Position numbers and translations under genes: made by a program | Assembly (NCBI GenBank): GCA_019614645.1 | Contig: JABWDB010000021.1 | Location: 3,162,001-3,226,000 of the forward strand | Length of the DNA: 64,000 nt | Reading direction: 5' to 3' | Source of the DNA: Stratiolaelaps scimitus | Taxonomy: Eukaryota; Arthropoda; Arachnida; Mesostigmata; Laelapidae | Notes under the pieces: model-generated | What the model was told of the DNA's origin: nothing | Seen by the model: only the letters and a program-made list of their open reading frames with translations | The model's database searches: none | In this document: piece by piece, positions 38,501 to 52,249 of the stretch | How positions within the stretch are numbered: the first letter of the stretch is position 1 | How the letters are laid out: the number at the start of each line of letters is the position of its first letter

Positions 38501-39902
38501 TAGCTTAGTCGCTCCCCCAACATCGAAACCCAAACAACGCCAGTTACAAACAAAGGCAGCAGCAACAACAACAACAACCACCGTGACAAGAACTCGTAGA
38601 GTTTGATTATTTCGCGTCACTTGTTGTAGTATATGTATTGATCTCACTATCGACCTGTTTCTCTCGACCGATTTCTTCTCGATTTAGTCCGCGCCTCCTT
38701 CGATCTTCGATCGAAACAACAAATCGCCAAGTTTGATGTTGTTTGTGACAAGAAAACATTTTGGCGAAAACAGTCATCATAAGCGGCGTACCTGACTCCG
38801 CTGCGGCGGTACCAATGCAGTTAACGTGGTCATGTTTCTACCAATTTAGAAAGAGCCGTAAGCAAAGTCGGCGTCTCATGTACTTCGAGACGGCCCCAAC
38901 TAAGCCAGCACCAGCATAGCCGACTAGCCATCGCGCGGAGTACCACCACCACCACCAGCAGCAACAGCAATGACACCAGCCATATATATACACACATACA
39001 GCGTTTCCTGTACACAGGAAACAGGGCCGCATATAGGAGACAGAGAGCAGCCAATACTTCCTTTCCATTTCATTCCTCCGGTCAAGTGTACGCCAACGAA
39101 CATCCAAGTAGCCAAAGAGAACATGCACCGACCGAGAGCCAAAGCACTATATATATATACACACTGTCCATCGTAAATACTGCTGGCTAGTGGCTCTTCG
39201 AGATATATAGAGTTGTGTGTTGTCTATCGCAGTAAGTCACTAACGTTCATCACTCACTCACTTAGCCAATGGGCTCGCCTTGCTGCGGCTGATGCTGAAA
39301 CAGCATCAAGCTCTCCTCTCATTTTCAATATTTTTCTATCTCTCTCTCTCTCTCTCTCTTTCTATGGACGCTAACAACGGAAAATGGCCAATAGATGACC
39401 GTAGATGTCGGTCGGTTCGTTAGCTTGTCGATGTACCGGCAGTGTCAAACGGCGAATCTCTCGCTATCTCTCAATGCTGTGTCGTCATCGATGGTGACAC
39501 CGACTCACTCCTATCACTGGCGACGACTGCGGCCGGCCATTGAGGGCTGACTCGACCACCAGCCACTTGGTTATTAGCATATGGTGACTTGGAAACTTTC
39601 CAAGGCATTCTCTCAGTTGGGTGTCACCGTTTGCACGCACACGCATTGCAGTGAAACACGCCGATGAGAATCCACTCAGACGAAGTGAGAGCGAACCCGG
39701 ATAAATTAAGTTTTCACTATCGTCGTAGATAACAACGTTCAGAAATAGCACGTTATCTGGCCGGGCGACAACTGAACGGTTTCGATCATTAATTCACGTC
39801 CCCCTTCGACACAGAGAATATGATATATATATATATTATATTTTTTAGGAAGAAAGAAATAAAGAGAGAGAGAATACACAACCTTACGGGTGGTTATGAG
39901 TT

Positions 39903-39932
39903 GCTGTTGGATTTACGAAAAAATCCAACAGC
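39903..39932. repeat. Perfect 12 bp stem-loop
   Basis: GCTGTTGGATTT (39903-39914) and AAATCCAACAGC (39921-39932) are exact reverse complements around a 6-base loop ACGAAA. No run of T or other terminator-like context follows; in a eukaryotic intron this is simply a stable hairpin of unknown role. Confidence 0.7.
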
Positions 39933-42263
39933 GCCAGAGAGATAAACAGAGAGAAGGGTGAATCTCGATTGGCGACTTCACAAAGAAGAGGACTCTTCCT
40001 ATATTCGTCTCATTGTGTCAACCCTATTGATTCTTTATGGGATAGTGTAACAAGTTGTATATATGGCGAATAGTCCCATATGCCTGTGTATAAATAATCA
40101 TGTTACAAGTGTAGCACATGCATACCCATGTTTTCCACATTATTTTCGACCCGTTTGATATGTTCAATCGAATCGGAGCACAACGAATCACACGACAACC
40201 GCAACAATCAACGGGCACAAATAAGCAATCCTTATAAAACAGAGAAACGAGCCAAGTCAACACGATGCAACATCAGTTACACTCAATAATGCTAGAGACA
40301 TCGTCTATGGCGTCTCTGGAAACACCTTCATTTCATCTTCTCTCATTGTCCCATTCTCAAATTGAACTGCCAAGCCAAACTGCAGAGCGATTAGTTGAGC
40401 AATGATTCGTCGAAATGATCGTCGCACGGGTCGTATTGCATACGTGTGGATAGGCCAACACGACAACGCCGCATACGCCCGCACATAAATTTCGATACAA
40501 ACACAGTATCGCTTCAATCTATATTGGGTGGCAGAGCAATATAAAGTCATTGGCTCTGTTTCAATCTCTTCTGTGTTATCCGGTGTTGGCTATTCCCGTT
40601 ATCGGGCATACTCGTCACGGACATCTTGTTGCACTCGTGTATTTATCTCAGAGTTCGAAACGAGCCCTCCCTCTCGGCCGCTCTCTACTTTCTCGGCTCG
40701 GTTTGATCAACACTCGCGATTGTCGGAGCGACCGCGGCAATCAGCGCTGTTTTCCCGCCAGCCCCGACAAACGATCTGCTCCTAGTGAGGATATTATTGC
40801 AGGATACAATCGGGATCGTGTGAGAGCGATACTTGTCATCGCGAATAGCTGCTAGGTGTTATTTTACAATTGATACAGCCAGAGTCAAATCAGATCGGAG
40901 GGAGAAAGTGAGCCATCCGCCATTTCAGAAATAGCGGAAAAACCTGACCTGTCTGTCTATCGGCCTCTCTCTCTCTCTAACCGCCACTGCATTCGGTCTC
41001 CACTCAGCCGCTACAGTAGACACTCCGATGTTAGACAACGCAGGCAAGTCAGACATTCACCGACTGACTCAGAGAGAGAGATCCATCCATCTTCCTCTCT
41101 CCATTGTTATGGTTGTGTCTTGAGTGTGGGTGTATGCGTGCATGTTTGTTGTGAACATGACCGTGACTCAGCAGTCATCGGACTCATTTTAGTTTTGTTG
41201 TTTCCGTGTCGCTTGTAGTCGTAGTACTTCTATAAGTTTTACTGCTGCGCTGCTGTTGCTGCTGCTGTTGGCGTTTCCTTTGCCGAGTGCCTCGCGCACA
41301 ATGACACCTTCCATTTGGCTGCATAATAAATTCACAGAGGACGATCGGAACTGGAACGCTAACGAGTGACTGTGTATGGGATTAAACTCATTTAGAAGAA
41401 CTTTATTGCACAGATTGCTGATAGCTATGGAATTCAACGGGAAGTTATGATATGACTGGTTCTATACGTTTCAACAACAATACTGACATAAACAGAATAT
41501 AACAAAGAAAAAACAATGTCTTCCTTTTCAACAGCTTCAGTTGTGTCACTCGACTCGATCAATTAACAAAGGTTGGCTAAAGTTAGCACAAGTGTTTACG
41601 CAATCCAGGGTTGGGTCGCTTGAAAGTATGACTTCAAAGGCGAATAACAGTAGTAGCAATTCCCACTGGCCCTAGCATAGGTGGCCATATCGAAGCATGC
41701 ACAGCACGTTTCGAGCAGGCCAGGCTGCTAAAACCTCAAAGATGAGACGAATCTAGCCGACAAGTTCGATCGGAGATTGTTTCATCATCGTCGTCATCAC
41801 GCTCGTGAGCATAGTTCAATCTCTCCTTCCATCTCTCTCTCTCTCTCTCTCTTCATCCATTGGCCGTGTGTTGAACTTAAATTCGGCAAAACCGCGCCAC
41901 CGCGTTGCCGGTTGATCGTTCTACGCTGTTGTTCAAAGTTTATACGTATGTCCTCTGCAATTCTATCACCCTCAAGCCGTTGTTTTTTTTATTATTTGAA
42001 TGGACAGATTGCTTTCAGAAAGATGAGACTGTTGTTGAGAGGAGAAAGCCGCCGCTGTACCACGTTCGTCGTCGCCAGAAGCAATTGCGGATGCGGCCTG
42101 AAAACATATCCCCTTCACTGTCGGCACTGAATGGAGTGGAAGCGATCCTCTATTTTGTTAGTGATAGCCGCTGCACGGCGGCGGCGGCATAAAGGCGACA
42201 GTGACCTAGGCGCGTACATTTCTGTTTTGTTGACGTTCCTCGATGCTGCCAGCTATCCGTCGC

Positions 42264-42287
42264 TGCCGCCGCCGCCGCCGCCGCCGC
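42264..42287. repeat. (GCC)8 microsatellite
   Basis: Perfect CCG/GCC units, followed by GGTC tetranucleotides at about 42294-42307. Confidence 0.9.
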
Positions 42288-42456
42288 ATGCCGTCGGTCG
42301 GTCGGTCGCCTGGCTCTTAAGGATACCCCGTCCTCATTTCTCTCGCGGCATGATCACTCATTCAGCGAAAGCACCTCCTGCTCTGTACATAAGTAGAATA
42401 GCCTCCAGAAATGAAACAGAGGACGAGCCTAGGACGGCGTTCAGCACAAACCTGTT

Positions 42457-42458
<2 letters not shown>

Positions 42459-42504
<46 letters not shown>
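42459..42504. repeat. (AT)23 microsatellite
   Basis: The longest perfect dinucleotide run in the window, 46 bp. Confidence 0.95.
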
Positions 42505-42507
<3 letters not shown>

Positions 42508-44224
42508 GCTGTACTCTGGTGTCGGCAATCTGGATGATAGCGCTTTCCGGTCGGTCCAAATGCAGCAAAACCACAAGCGATCGGCAAATGTGGCTAGGTG
42601 ACATATGCTGGTTTAGCATATGAACAGAAAATTTTCTTGAAGGCAAAATACAAATGGTGAATCAGCCGGAGACTGCAAACTAATGCAAATAGAAAGAGAC
42701 AGAGAGAGAGAGAGAAAACTGCTATAATCGATACACAATCGTCCTGTTTTGTTTTTCCCGCTAAGCTTTGTACTTCATTCTTATTCAAACCCTGTCCCAA
42801 GATATAGTTTATGTTATTTCGTCGCGAACTGTCATCTGACTCGCTTCTCTCATATCGCCAACGAGGCAAAGATGAGGAAGTCACTCGGGGTTCGTCAGGA
42901 TTCATGGGAAAGTAACTATTTCGACTGAAACTGGGTTTTGCCCTATAATCAAAGTACTTCGGTTGCTCGATTTTGGACCTCTTGCTTAAATTACACCTTG
43001 GTCAGGTACGTTAAAAGAAGAGTTACTCTGAACACTTCATCATCTTCCCGAACAATTTGCCAGTGTCAATGAGTAACTGGTACATTGAGCGAACATCGCT
43101 TGTGCATAAGGTAGTCTTTGTAGTCTCCGATTCAACAACAACGAAATAGAGTAAGGGTGATCCTTGAGAAGGCGCCATATGAGACGGCAGATTAATCTTA
43201 GGAGAATGCTTTGCTTACATAAAACTGCTGGCAGAAATGAATTCACAAATGAATAGATATTCTCCAATCGTAATATTTCCAATTCGTTCTGAAAGAATGA
43301 AAGAAGTCTACAACGGTCGGATAGAGCATACCTTAGAGTACTTCGACGTCATATATTTTAATTTCGAAGTATGAAATAAAAGCATAAGATGATATATTAT
43401 ATATATATATAGCATGGAAGATTCTTTGACGCTAAATTCCCTCGAATTGAATTCGTTAGGTGTGCGCTTTTGGTTATTACCAAATTCTGATTAACAGAGA
43501 AGAAAAAATAGCGCTGTTATATGCGTTGCATCATATTCAACGAATAACAACAGAGCCTGTGAGAGATGCATTCGCTCCACAGGACAGCGATTTCTTAATG
43601 AGAACTTACGCTTCCTACTGTGTCGCATTATGTCAAAAGTATTGTAACATCCTGTAAAACAGAGTTGTGTACAACTGTCTGTTTACGATTATAACCTTGT
43701 TCCATCATCTATATCTATCTATGCTTGTATGACTGTCTGAATCATACGAATGGCTGTACTTACTTATGTGCTATCTATTGCATCTGCCGCTAATGGCAAT
43801 CATCCGCAAAAATTGTTCTTTCTTTCATTTATGAGTATTGTCTGTGAGCCGAGAGATATGGACTGCTGCTGCTGCTGCGATCTAGATCCACAATTACCAC
43901 TACTACAACAACTGCAGCCAATGCCTCTTATGAGCGAAACCGTGACCCGAGAGCGCGCCTCGACGCGCATCCGGACACATCACCTGTCCCGTTCTCTGGA
44001 AATGGCGTCGAATTGCCAATGCTCGATGTTCCTCCCCCGTTGATCATCATTATGTGTTATTGTTTCAAATTGTCGTGCGTTTCGTTTTCTTCTGCTCGAA
44101 CGAAGGAAGGAACGAGCAACAAACCGACCCGAGAGGCAGACAGCCAGCCAGCCACTCCCTGGGGAGTTACGATTTGCCAAACGCGACGTCTCTGCGCAAC
44201 GTCTCGGACAGGTGATTGCGAGCA

Positions 44225-44246
44225 ATATATATATATATATATATAT
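44225..44246. repeat. (AT)11 microsatellite
   Basis: Perfect AT run. Confidence 0.9.
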
Positions 44247-46128
44247 GGGATGGATCACCATAGATTACAAAAGGCAGCGGGGGAGAGAGACATTCAGGCC
44301 ACCATGGAGCACCATGCACTAAAGATGAATAACATCTTGAGGCGATCAGGCGATGACTATTCTGTACGTTTATGTGGAGCAGGCATATGCTATTGTAGCT
44401 CATTTTGATCAGTATCTCTCATAAACGAAAATTCTACTTTATTATTTATTATATTGACCGTGAATAATGTATTTGTAAATGAGGCGAGCCAAACAGAAAC
44501 TCGTTCCTAAACGGATCCGATAATAAAATATTGAATACGAGAGTGCAGGAGTTATTGAATCTGATCTAGACTCACCTATGGGGAAGGGCATGATCACAAG
44601 AGCAAGTACTCGATGCCAGCAGACAGATGCCAAAAGCGGCCAAAAATCATTGGGATTTTTTCATTCGATGGAAAAATGCTTAAGCACACAGTGCGAATGT
44701 ATGCAAACGAACCAGGCAAGTGGTCAGGTTATAGATGGTTCTTACAGAGTGACGAAAGTGTCGACGGATAGAAAGTAGAGTAAATTGTATAATTAATTTG
44801 ACACCTATACTGGCTATTTTTATCACTAATGAATATGCAAGGCTGAATTAGCTTAAGTATCTTGGACGGGAGCGTTGCAGTATCCAGGGAGAGAACTTGG
44901 AGAAATTGACCGCTAGTTGAGTGTGACCGCAGATAGCCTTTCTTGTTTTAGATCTACCTTATAATAGTATTGTCGATGATTGTCGAGAGACGAAAAGACA
45001 CCTTGTTTCCTTTTCGATATATATACTTCTAGCAGGTAGTCATGTTCAGTCAGTTAGATTCAGCCAATGAGTCCCGGAGGATAGTAGGTCTTAGCTAAGT
45101 GTCCGCCGTTGACATTCATTGTCCCTTCGGTGATGCCGCTATGGTCCATAGAACATTCACACCTGACGCTTGAACAGACAGACACGCTCACTTACACAGG
45201 CGAGCTAAACCACAACTACGTACTTACTATAAGATACGATGACATGATAACGATTTTGGTGGGTCTGTCCGTCTGTCTGTTTCAATGTTGATATGTGAAT
45301 ATGTCAATGAGCAAATACCTGCATAAACTATGACGAACTAATGAGCTTGCGATATCTGTTCCTGTAGATGTTGCTAACGTCTGGGAATGCTTCTCGCTAG
45401 CTACTAAACGTGGCTTGGTCGATACTATATCCTCATATAGATCTGAGCCGTATTGACTCGGGTAGCTTGTGTCCAGCAAACAACGGCAGCAGACACCGCT
45501 GAGAGAAACTATTGAAGATATTCACACAACATACAGTTTGTGGCTGCTATATTTCAGTTGTAGTTAATGTCTTGCAGAACGTTGGTGAGCAGACGAGTCA
45601 TCTCCGTGCAGAAGTTGAGACACATCAGCAACACTGTGAACGTATAATAATAGTGAAAGAACAGACCAAAATCCGATGAGCTTATCCAGTATATATTATA
45701 CACCGTGTGGCGAACAAGTGTACCTACATTTTTCTCGTTGTCAGCCGAATGTATCCAGTTAGTACGTCAACAGAAATGGCTGGCTGGCTGCCTCCCTGCC
45801 GGGATAACAGGCTATCGTCCGTCGAACTAACACCAACAGCTGCCATGCATTCGAACCACCCTGCGCAGGTGGTCGCTCGGCGACCAGAGTATACTGCAGG
45901 TATCAATCAGTCCATTATATACGTACAATGATAGCTTATAAGTAAACGTGTATACGCTGCTTGGAGTGGACTGTTAATAGTGCGCATAGCTGACCGATGG
46001 CGGGCGAACAGACGGTCTGTCAGCGGCGTCTCGCTTATTGCAGATCATACCATGCTATACACCAACACGAACATCGAGTTCCAGACCTTGTGTTGCCCCG
46101 CGTCGACACTGCCGCTCGAGCGGCATGC

Positions 46129-46135
<7 letters not shown>

Positions 46136-46168
<33 letters not shown>
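46136..46168. repeat. (CT)n microsatellite
   Basis: Perfect CT/TC run at the left edge of a GC-rich block. Confidence 0.9.
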
Positions 46169-46171
<3 letters not shown>

Positions 46172-47460
46172 GATCTACTCACTCGCTAGGCAGCGAGAGT
46201 GGTTGGTTAGACTGCGGCAAGGGGAAAGGGATGCAGCTGCATTGGTTCCATTCCAGAGGACGCCGCCCGCGGTGTGTGGTACGCAGCAGTAGCAGCAGTA
46301 GCAGCAGTAGCTCAGCTAACCCCCGCGTCGTGGTCCCCAGCTCCCTTGTCAGAGACCGGGGACCTCGGAGACCTCCGAAATCAGGGCGACGGGACTCACG
46401 TCTTTGGCGTTGCCGCTGCTGACGACCGTCCATTGGCCCGCCGTTCTGCCATCCTGCCTTTCTCTTTATCCCGAGTGCCCCCAAGCACATAGTTGTCCCG
46501 CGAGCAGAGCCCCTAGCTCCCAGCCTCACCCTGCTTAGCTCCATTCTACAGTCCCACGGTGGCAGCAGCCATTGGCGGAGTGAGCTCCGTCCATTCCCAG
46601 TGGGACGCTCCTTCCAATTTCGCCATACCCCTGGGAACTGCCAGTGTTCTAACCAAGCAGAGTCGTTGGCCCACTGGCCCGGAGTGCAGCGACAAGGGTG
46701 GTACGGAACTGGACGAGACGAAAGTACGTCTACGGACAAGCAACTCTCCATGCCGCCAGTTGAGGCTCGCAAACGCCACGTTTCCACCATCTCCCCCACG
46801 CTCTCCTTCCAGGACCACCACCGCCGCCGCCACCACCGCCACCTCCAGCAGCAGCAGAAGCAGCAGTAGTAGTAGCCGCCACCGCCATCAAAGGACCACC
46901 AACATCGACTAGCCGGATCCCCTCCACACCTCTCTCTCTCTCTCCGCAATGGACAGCCCTCCTCGTCGAAACAGTCGTCACCTTGTAAGCGACACTGTCC
47001 TCTCACAGAACTACTCGGACTTGGATACGTAGCCTATAGATAGTGACATCTTCGTTCAGCTGCTAGCAGCTGGCAGCGGCAAGTGGTCCGTCGCGTTCTC
47101 GTCCTGTGACGCGCCATAAAACAAGTCATAAAATTAGTTTTCATCTAAATTACAATTGACGTTACTCCCTCGGCTGCAGGCGCGCAGCGGTCCCCACTGT
47201 CACAGCAGCTACGGGGCCAACTGAGGCCCGCCCCAGCTCGGGACACCAGCGAAAGCCAGGACGTTCGGGGCGCACTGAGCAGTGAGAGAGCTGACAACCA
47301 ACCAGTTGGCGTCGTCACCAAAGACTCAACGGGCTGGAGAAACGGCTGGGGGCCAACGGGCTGCCGGAGGGAAGAACCGGCACAGGGAGACGCGCGAAGC
47401 GAGAACCGTACGGCGGTGAACAGGAGTCAGCTGCTGGTTTCCTAGCTTACCCCCAGCGCC

Positions 47461-47495
47461 GCCACCGCCGCCGCCGCCGCCGTCGTCGTCGTCGC
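47461..47495. repeat. (GCC)n followed by (GTC)n compound microsatellite
   Basis: GCC units change to GTC units without a gap. Confidence 0.9.
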
Positions 47496-48479
47496 CGGCA
47501 GCACGATAGGGTCGGCTCGGTATTGCTCACCGAGGAGCGGCTTCATTGGACCAAAGGGACCGTTCAGTCCCCCGTAGGCCGTAAACTCTCAAATAATCCG
47601 CTTCTATGTCTATGTCCGTCCAAGGGTCCGTCCTTTTTCTCACTCGTTATCTTTCTCTCTCCTACTATCCTCACAGTTGGCGGCGACCAAAAGAAGGCCA
47701 ATTGGCCTCTTCATTGAATAGCTAGCCAGGCAATGCTGACCTCTCAGCGGCAGGCCAACGTCAGCGGCAGGCCAGTCAACCTATATTCCTTTTATAGTTA
47801 TAATAATAATAATAGGCTTCTTCATGCTTCTCATTGCTGAAAATGCGTTTCAGCCGGTCAAATTGCTCAATTAGCGAAACAAACGAAAGCTGTCAAAATG
47901 AACGCTGACGCTGCGGTGTATGAGTACATACAAAATTTCTGCTGGGGTAAATAACTAATTAATTAGGTGTTTTACCCAATTTAAATACTACTCCTCCGCC
48001 TTTAAGAATGCGCACTTGAGATATTGTCGCGCAAGAGTGTATATTTCTCCTTGTTTAGAGAGTATTATGAGTATGATTCAGATACCGAAGCGAGCACTTG
48101 AAAGAAGAACATTATTAGACTCTGTTGGGATGCACAAAGTGAGTGGTGTTTAGGTCTTGAATATTCACTGATTATCAAAACTAATTCCCCTATTAATAAT
48201 TACTGTTTGCTGCTCCAAGTGGTTCGAGCGAGTCGCTGATGGGCCACAGTGTAATTCAAGATGCATATTTTATAGAACACATTATCAAGCTACCAATTCT
48301 GTACTAGCACTTGTGGATGCATCTACGGTGTTATATCTATATACGTTTTGAGGAAACTCTGTCGGCAAAGGTTAGGCGGAGTTGTCAAATGTGTCAAATG
48401 TGCCATTGGGAGAGCCAACTAAAAATTTACACAACGTCCCGTACCATCATCCTATTTCCGTTGGCGTTAGATAGGCGGT

Positions 48480-50430
48480 GGTGGGTCGGTCTATGTACGC
48501 TGGCAGCAGTTGGATATTGGCACTAGTCGTAGTGGTAGTAGTTGGCGAGCAATGCGTCAGCCAGTCAGTCAGTGGATGGGATGTGTAGTTTATGTGGGTG
48601 TTCCCATGGTGGGTACAGTGGGCAAGAGCTGTGTGTGCGCGGGCGGGGATGGAGTTGGGGAGCATCCATCCACCGATTCCATCGGAGCTTCAGCCGGGGC
48701 ATCCCATCTAGACATCGGTCATTCTGGCCTAGCCAAGTTTCACGTCCCTGGTGGGCCCCTACGGCCCTCGCCCCATTCCCCAATGCTAGTCGGCCATTGC
48801 AAGGGCGTGCTTGGTTGAACTGGGCCGCCCGACATCGACAAAGGGGGATCTACGGCGCTCGGCTTGGCCCCGGGGGTGCCGGAGGGGAAAGGACACTTCG
48901 TTGATGTGGGCGGGGGGTTTGGGCCCCATTGGGGGCTGGCTGGCTGGCTGGTAGTCCCTGAGGTGCCGTGAGGTGCCGTATCTGCGGCGATCTCTCGGGG
49001 GAGTCGTCTATCTCAACCTCGAGTGGACGCGAACTAGGGAGAGGGTGGCTCGATTAGCCATTCTACCTCTGACGCACTGACGGCTCTTTGACCGACGACG
49101 ACGACGAGGATGAGAACGACAACAACGACGACAACGGCTTGTCCTTGGCTTTCCATGCCGTTCATTTGGAGGTATCTAAGCTGCCGCCGAGTCTGCTGTT
49201 TCCAGTACCAGCTGGACAAAGTCTGCTGGTCCGATCTTAGTTCGTTGTTGCCGCCTCCGCTGATGTTGCCGATATCGCGTTTGCGCCTCCGGCGGTATTC
49301 TCTAACGTGTATACCATCTCGAGGTTGCAAACATATAGTGTTGCAGCAACATTCTGTTGCGTTCTGCTGCTCGCGCAGACATCACTAGCGATGAGAGCAG
49401 GAAGGAAGGCCTGCTGCTTGCCTTGGAAGCTTTCGGCTAGGCAGCGAGGCCCGTACTGCCTGAAGGACCATGAACCGACCGTCGTCCACTCTACTACTGA
49501 AGGTTATCTGAAGGACATGGCCAAGAACAGGTCCCCGTGGAGCTCCTGGGGCCATCCGGTCAGAGAGTCGGGTCGAGTGGGGCGGACGTTAGGGGACAAG
49601 GTGGGGTGAGTGGTATAGGGAATACAGCAGGCAGGGGCAATGCGGAACTGTATCCCCCCAATCCCCGTAGAAGTCTCAATTCGTTGCTATGGCCGGCCGA
49701 CCGCCGCCGCCGCTCAGCCTCCGGTCCAGCCAACCAACCAACCAACCAACCGACCGACCGACTGACTCTTCGCTGGCGGCGGCGAAGCGGCGGGAGCTAG
49801 CTGCTAGTGGGTGGTGTGTCCCCTGGGGGCAGTATGCATTGTAGTGTATTGCCGGATTCATTCCTTATTCAGGGCCCTCCGGCCTCGAGGGACTAATACT
49901 ACCGCGCCAAGGAACCGGTTCCACCTTCCAACCTCGTCGCTCCGTTCGCCCGTTCGTTCCCCACGTAGTCCGAGTTTCCTTGGCCTGGCGGTGACGGCAG
50001 CGGCCCTTCCCTTCGTCGTCGTAGCACTGCTGCTTCTGGGGGTGGCGGGAGACGGCAGAAAGAGTCGTCGTCGTCTGGCCCTCAGACTGCCAGAGAACCG
50101 GCACTGCAAGCGCCTCATTGCTTCGTTCCAAGAAGGGTGGTCTGCCTGACTGCTGTTGCAGAAGCAGCAGGCCTGACAGCCAACGAGCGCACGAACCGAC
50201 GAAACACAACAAACGACGCAATTTTAAGCCTTTTAATTCTAACGGGACCTGCCATTCACGACTGTCTCTGTGTGCACATGCTACGCTCGCTTCGGTTACC
50301 GTACACGCGTCAAAGACGCTGGTGCCACAGCTGCTGCTGCTGCCGCCGCCGCCGTCAGTGACGACGCACAACTCACACCGCACGAGCAATGTTACCGTGC
50401 ACTGGACCGAGTAAACATCTGACGACGAGC
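48480..50430. other. GC-rich low-complexity block
   Basis: GC-rich sequence with GAC/GTC triplets (about 49096-49135), an ACCN tetranucleotide run (about 49733-49762) and CTG/CCG triplets (about 50330-50355). Frames on both strands are open together; none shows a recognised motif. Confidence 0.45.
49733..49762. repeat. (CCAA)n followed by (CCGA)n tetranucleotide repeat
   Basis: CCAA units pass into CCGA units; related ACCN or GGTN runs recur elsewhere in the window. Confidence 0.85.
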
Positions 50431-51182
50431 AGCTACGGCTGCTGCTGCTGCTTCTATGGCCGATGACGACTTAGCGCGTTGTACTGCTATCTCACAGTAG
50501 TAATCTGTAGTAGCGTACGATGGCTGTCGGCATACGCATTTGATGATCATATTATTGTTATTATAAGACGCACAAATACAGCAGACAGGTGAACGGAAGG
50601 AGACGAGGCTCGTATGCTCTGATTTACTCACGTATGAGGGTCTTAAACAGAGAACTACTAGTAGGCATCAAAGGTTTGGCAACAAAGAAAAACAAAGCAT
50701 TCAAAAGAGGGCGATAGACGACCAGCGCGATGACGACGGCCGACCCTTCTATTCTACCAAACGGAATACAACCGACCCGATCTACAATCTGACATTCAAC
50801 TCGAGCCTGTCGCCGTCCGGCGTTGAACGTTGCGCGATCAAGCGCGTAGACACAACTCCAACAGAACGCGTGTGCCGAACACATCCACTACCGACGCCAC
50901 CTGCGACAGCAGCAGCGGCAGCAGCAGCATCTCAAGTGAATCGAGGCGTTTTATTGAAGAACTTCTACACGAGCGGCTGCTTATGCTACTACAACCAGCA
51001 GTAGTACGATTTGCTGCAGCAGCAGCAGCAGGAGAAAGAAGTAATAGGGAGCACGAAAAACAACTTTATCAAATTTCTGCACTGAAATTTACTGCTTCGT
51101 TTGGTTCAACAGCAGCAGTAGCAATCGACAGTAGTCCAGCTGATTGGCAGCGCGCGGCGGCCAGTTGATTCAGGACCGTTCT

Positions 51183-51202
51183 AACAACAACAACAACAAC
51201 AA
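51183..51202. repeat. (AAC)n microsatellite
   Basis: Perfect AAC/CAA units. Confidence 0.85.
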
Positions 51203-52216
51203 TGACGACGTCATCGTTCTGTTGTTTTTCGGCCTCAGTATGTTGACGTTAGCCGTTGTTCAACGCTCCGATTGTTGGCACTGTGCGGGAGGAGTGAGCA
51301 GTCCAAATGCAGAGAGAAGAGTGAATGGTGCCAGCAGATAAAGCCGCTGCTGCCACCGCCGCCGCCGCCACTGGCGATGCCGCTCCGCGGTTTTCGAAGA
51401 TCATCCGTCGATTCGACAGAGAACGACGATGATCTGATGGGCCACAGTGATCCGGGCCCTATTTTCTTCGATACTGCTGCTGCTGCTGTTGTTGTTGCTG
51501 TTGTTGTCGTGATGTTCAAAAGAAACACGTCACTGCGCCGCCCTCTCTCGTACTGATCGGGTTGCTCGCTCCGATGGCTTCGGCCGTCGTCGTTCAGATG
51601 AGAGGTCTTCATAGCATTTGTGCCTTTAAATTACGACCGAATGCTGTGGGGCTTCCGCGAATGAACCACCCAGCCGTCTCCGTTGTCATCCTCCCCAGTA
51701 AAACAGGGCCAGGGCGGTAGTTCGTCTCTATTTAGTTCATGATATTGTACCCACTTGATTTCAAGACGCAACTAATATAGTTGTTGTTCATCGACGAGGT
51801 TTCAAAGGGAGCTAGAGAAGGGCGTGAAGGCGATCGTTGAGGTTGAATGCTGAGCTGTCTCGTCCGGGCAACAGCAGATACACAGGGTCGGGTGATATCA
51901 AAAATGTCTAAGGGTCCTTCTGTCGTTCAGGAGCGTAAACGCACCATGCCGTAACCACTATTAGTTCAAATGTACAACTATTATAGCCAAACCGCCCAGT
52001 CACTAGAGTTCAAGTATCGTCGTTCCAAACTTTATTCCACGGTGCGATCCGTCTGCGGCTGCTACTGCGACTACCATTGCCGCCGTCGCCTCCCTGCTAT
52101 ATCAAGTTACACTATTTCGATTAAGTTCACCAACTGCTTCAGCGAGTCTCCAAGCGCCGCGAACCTCGGCAAGAACTCCTGCCGTGTTGAAACTCGATCA
52201 GGCCAATGTGTACGAC

Positions 52217-52248
<32 letters not shown>
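52217..52248. repeat. (TA)n followed by (TG)n compound microsatellite
   Basis: TA run to 52241 and then TG dinucleotides. Confidence 0.9.

Positions 52249-52249
<1 letters not shown>

Larger units (their letters stand above)
45980..47770. other. GC-rich low-complexity block
   Basis: This block holds a 33 bp CT run, CAG/CTG triplets (about 46281-46312, 46846-46880), a CCG/GTC run (47461-47495) and open frames on both strands, the longest 275 codons on the minus strand. That long frame is Trp/Cys/Gly/Arg-rich because it reads GGT/GCC repeats and shows no domain, so I do not call it coding. Confidence 0.5.

Noticed and set aside
46179..47006. 275-codon minus-strand open frame, the longest in the window
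   Set aside because: It reads through GGT, GCC and CAG-type repeats, with long Gly, Leu and Arg runs, and other frames on both strands are open over the same bases. No domain or splice context supports it.
50624..50884. Minus-strand ATG frame of 86 codons running into a GTGAGT donor-like site
   Set aside because: Only one splice-like signal, mixed hydrophobic composition and no homology I recognise; the antisense frame is also open.
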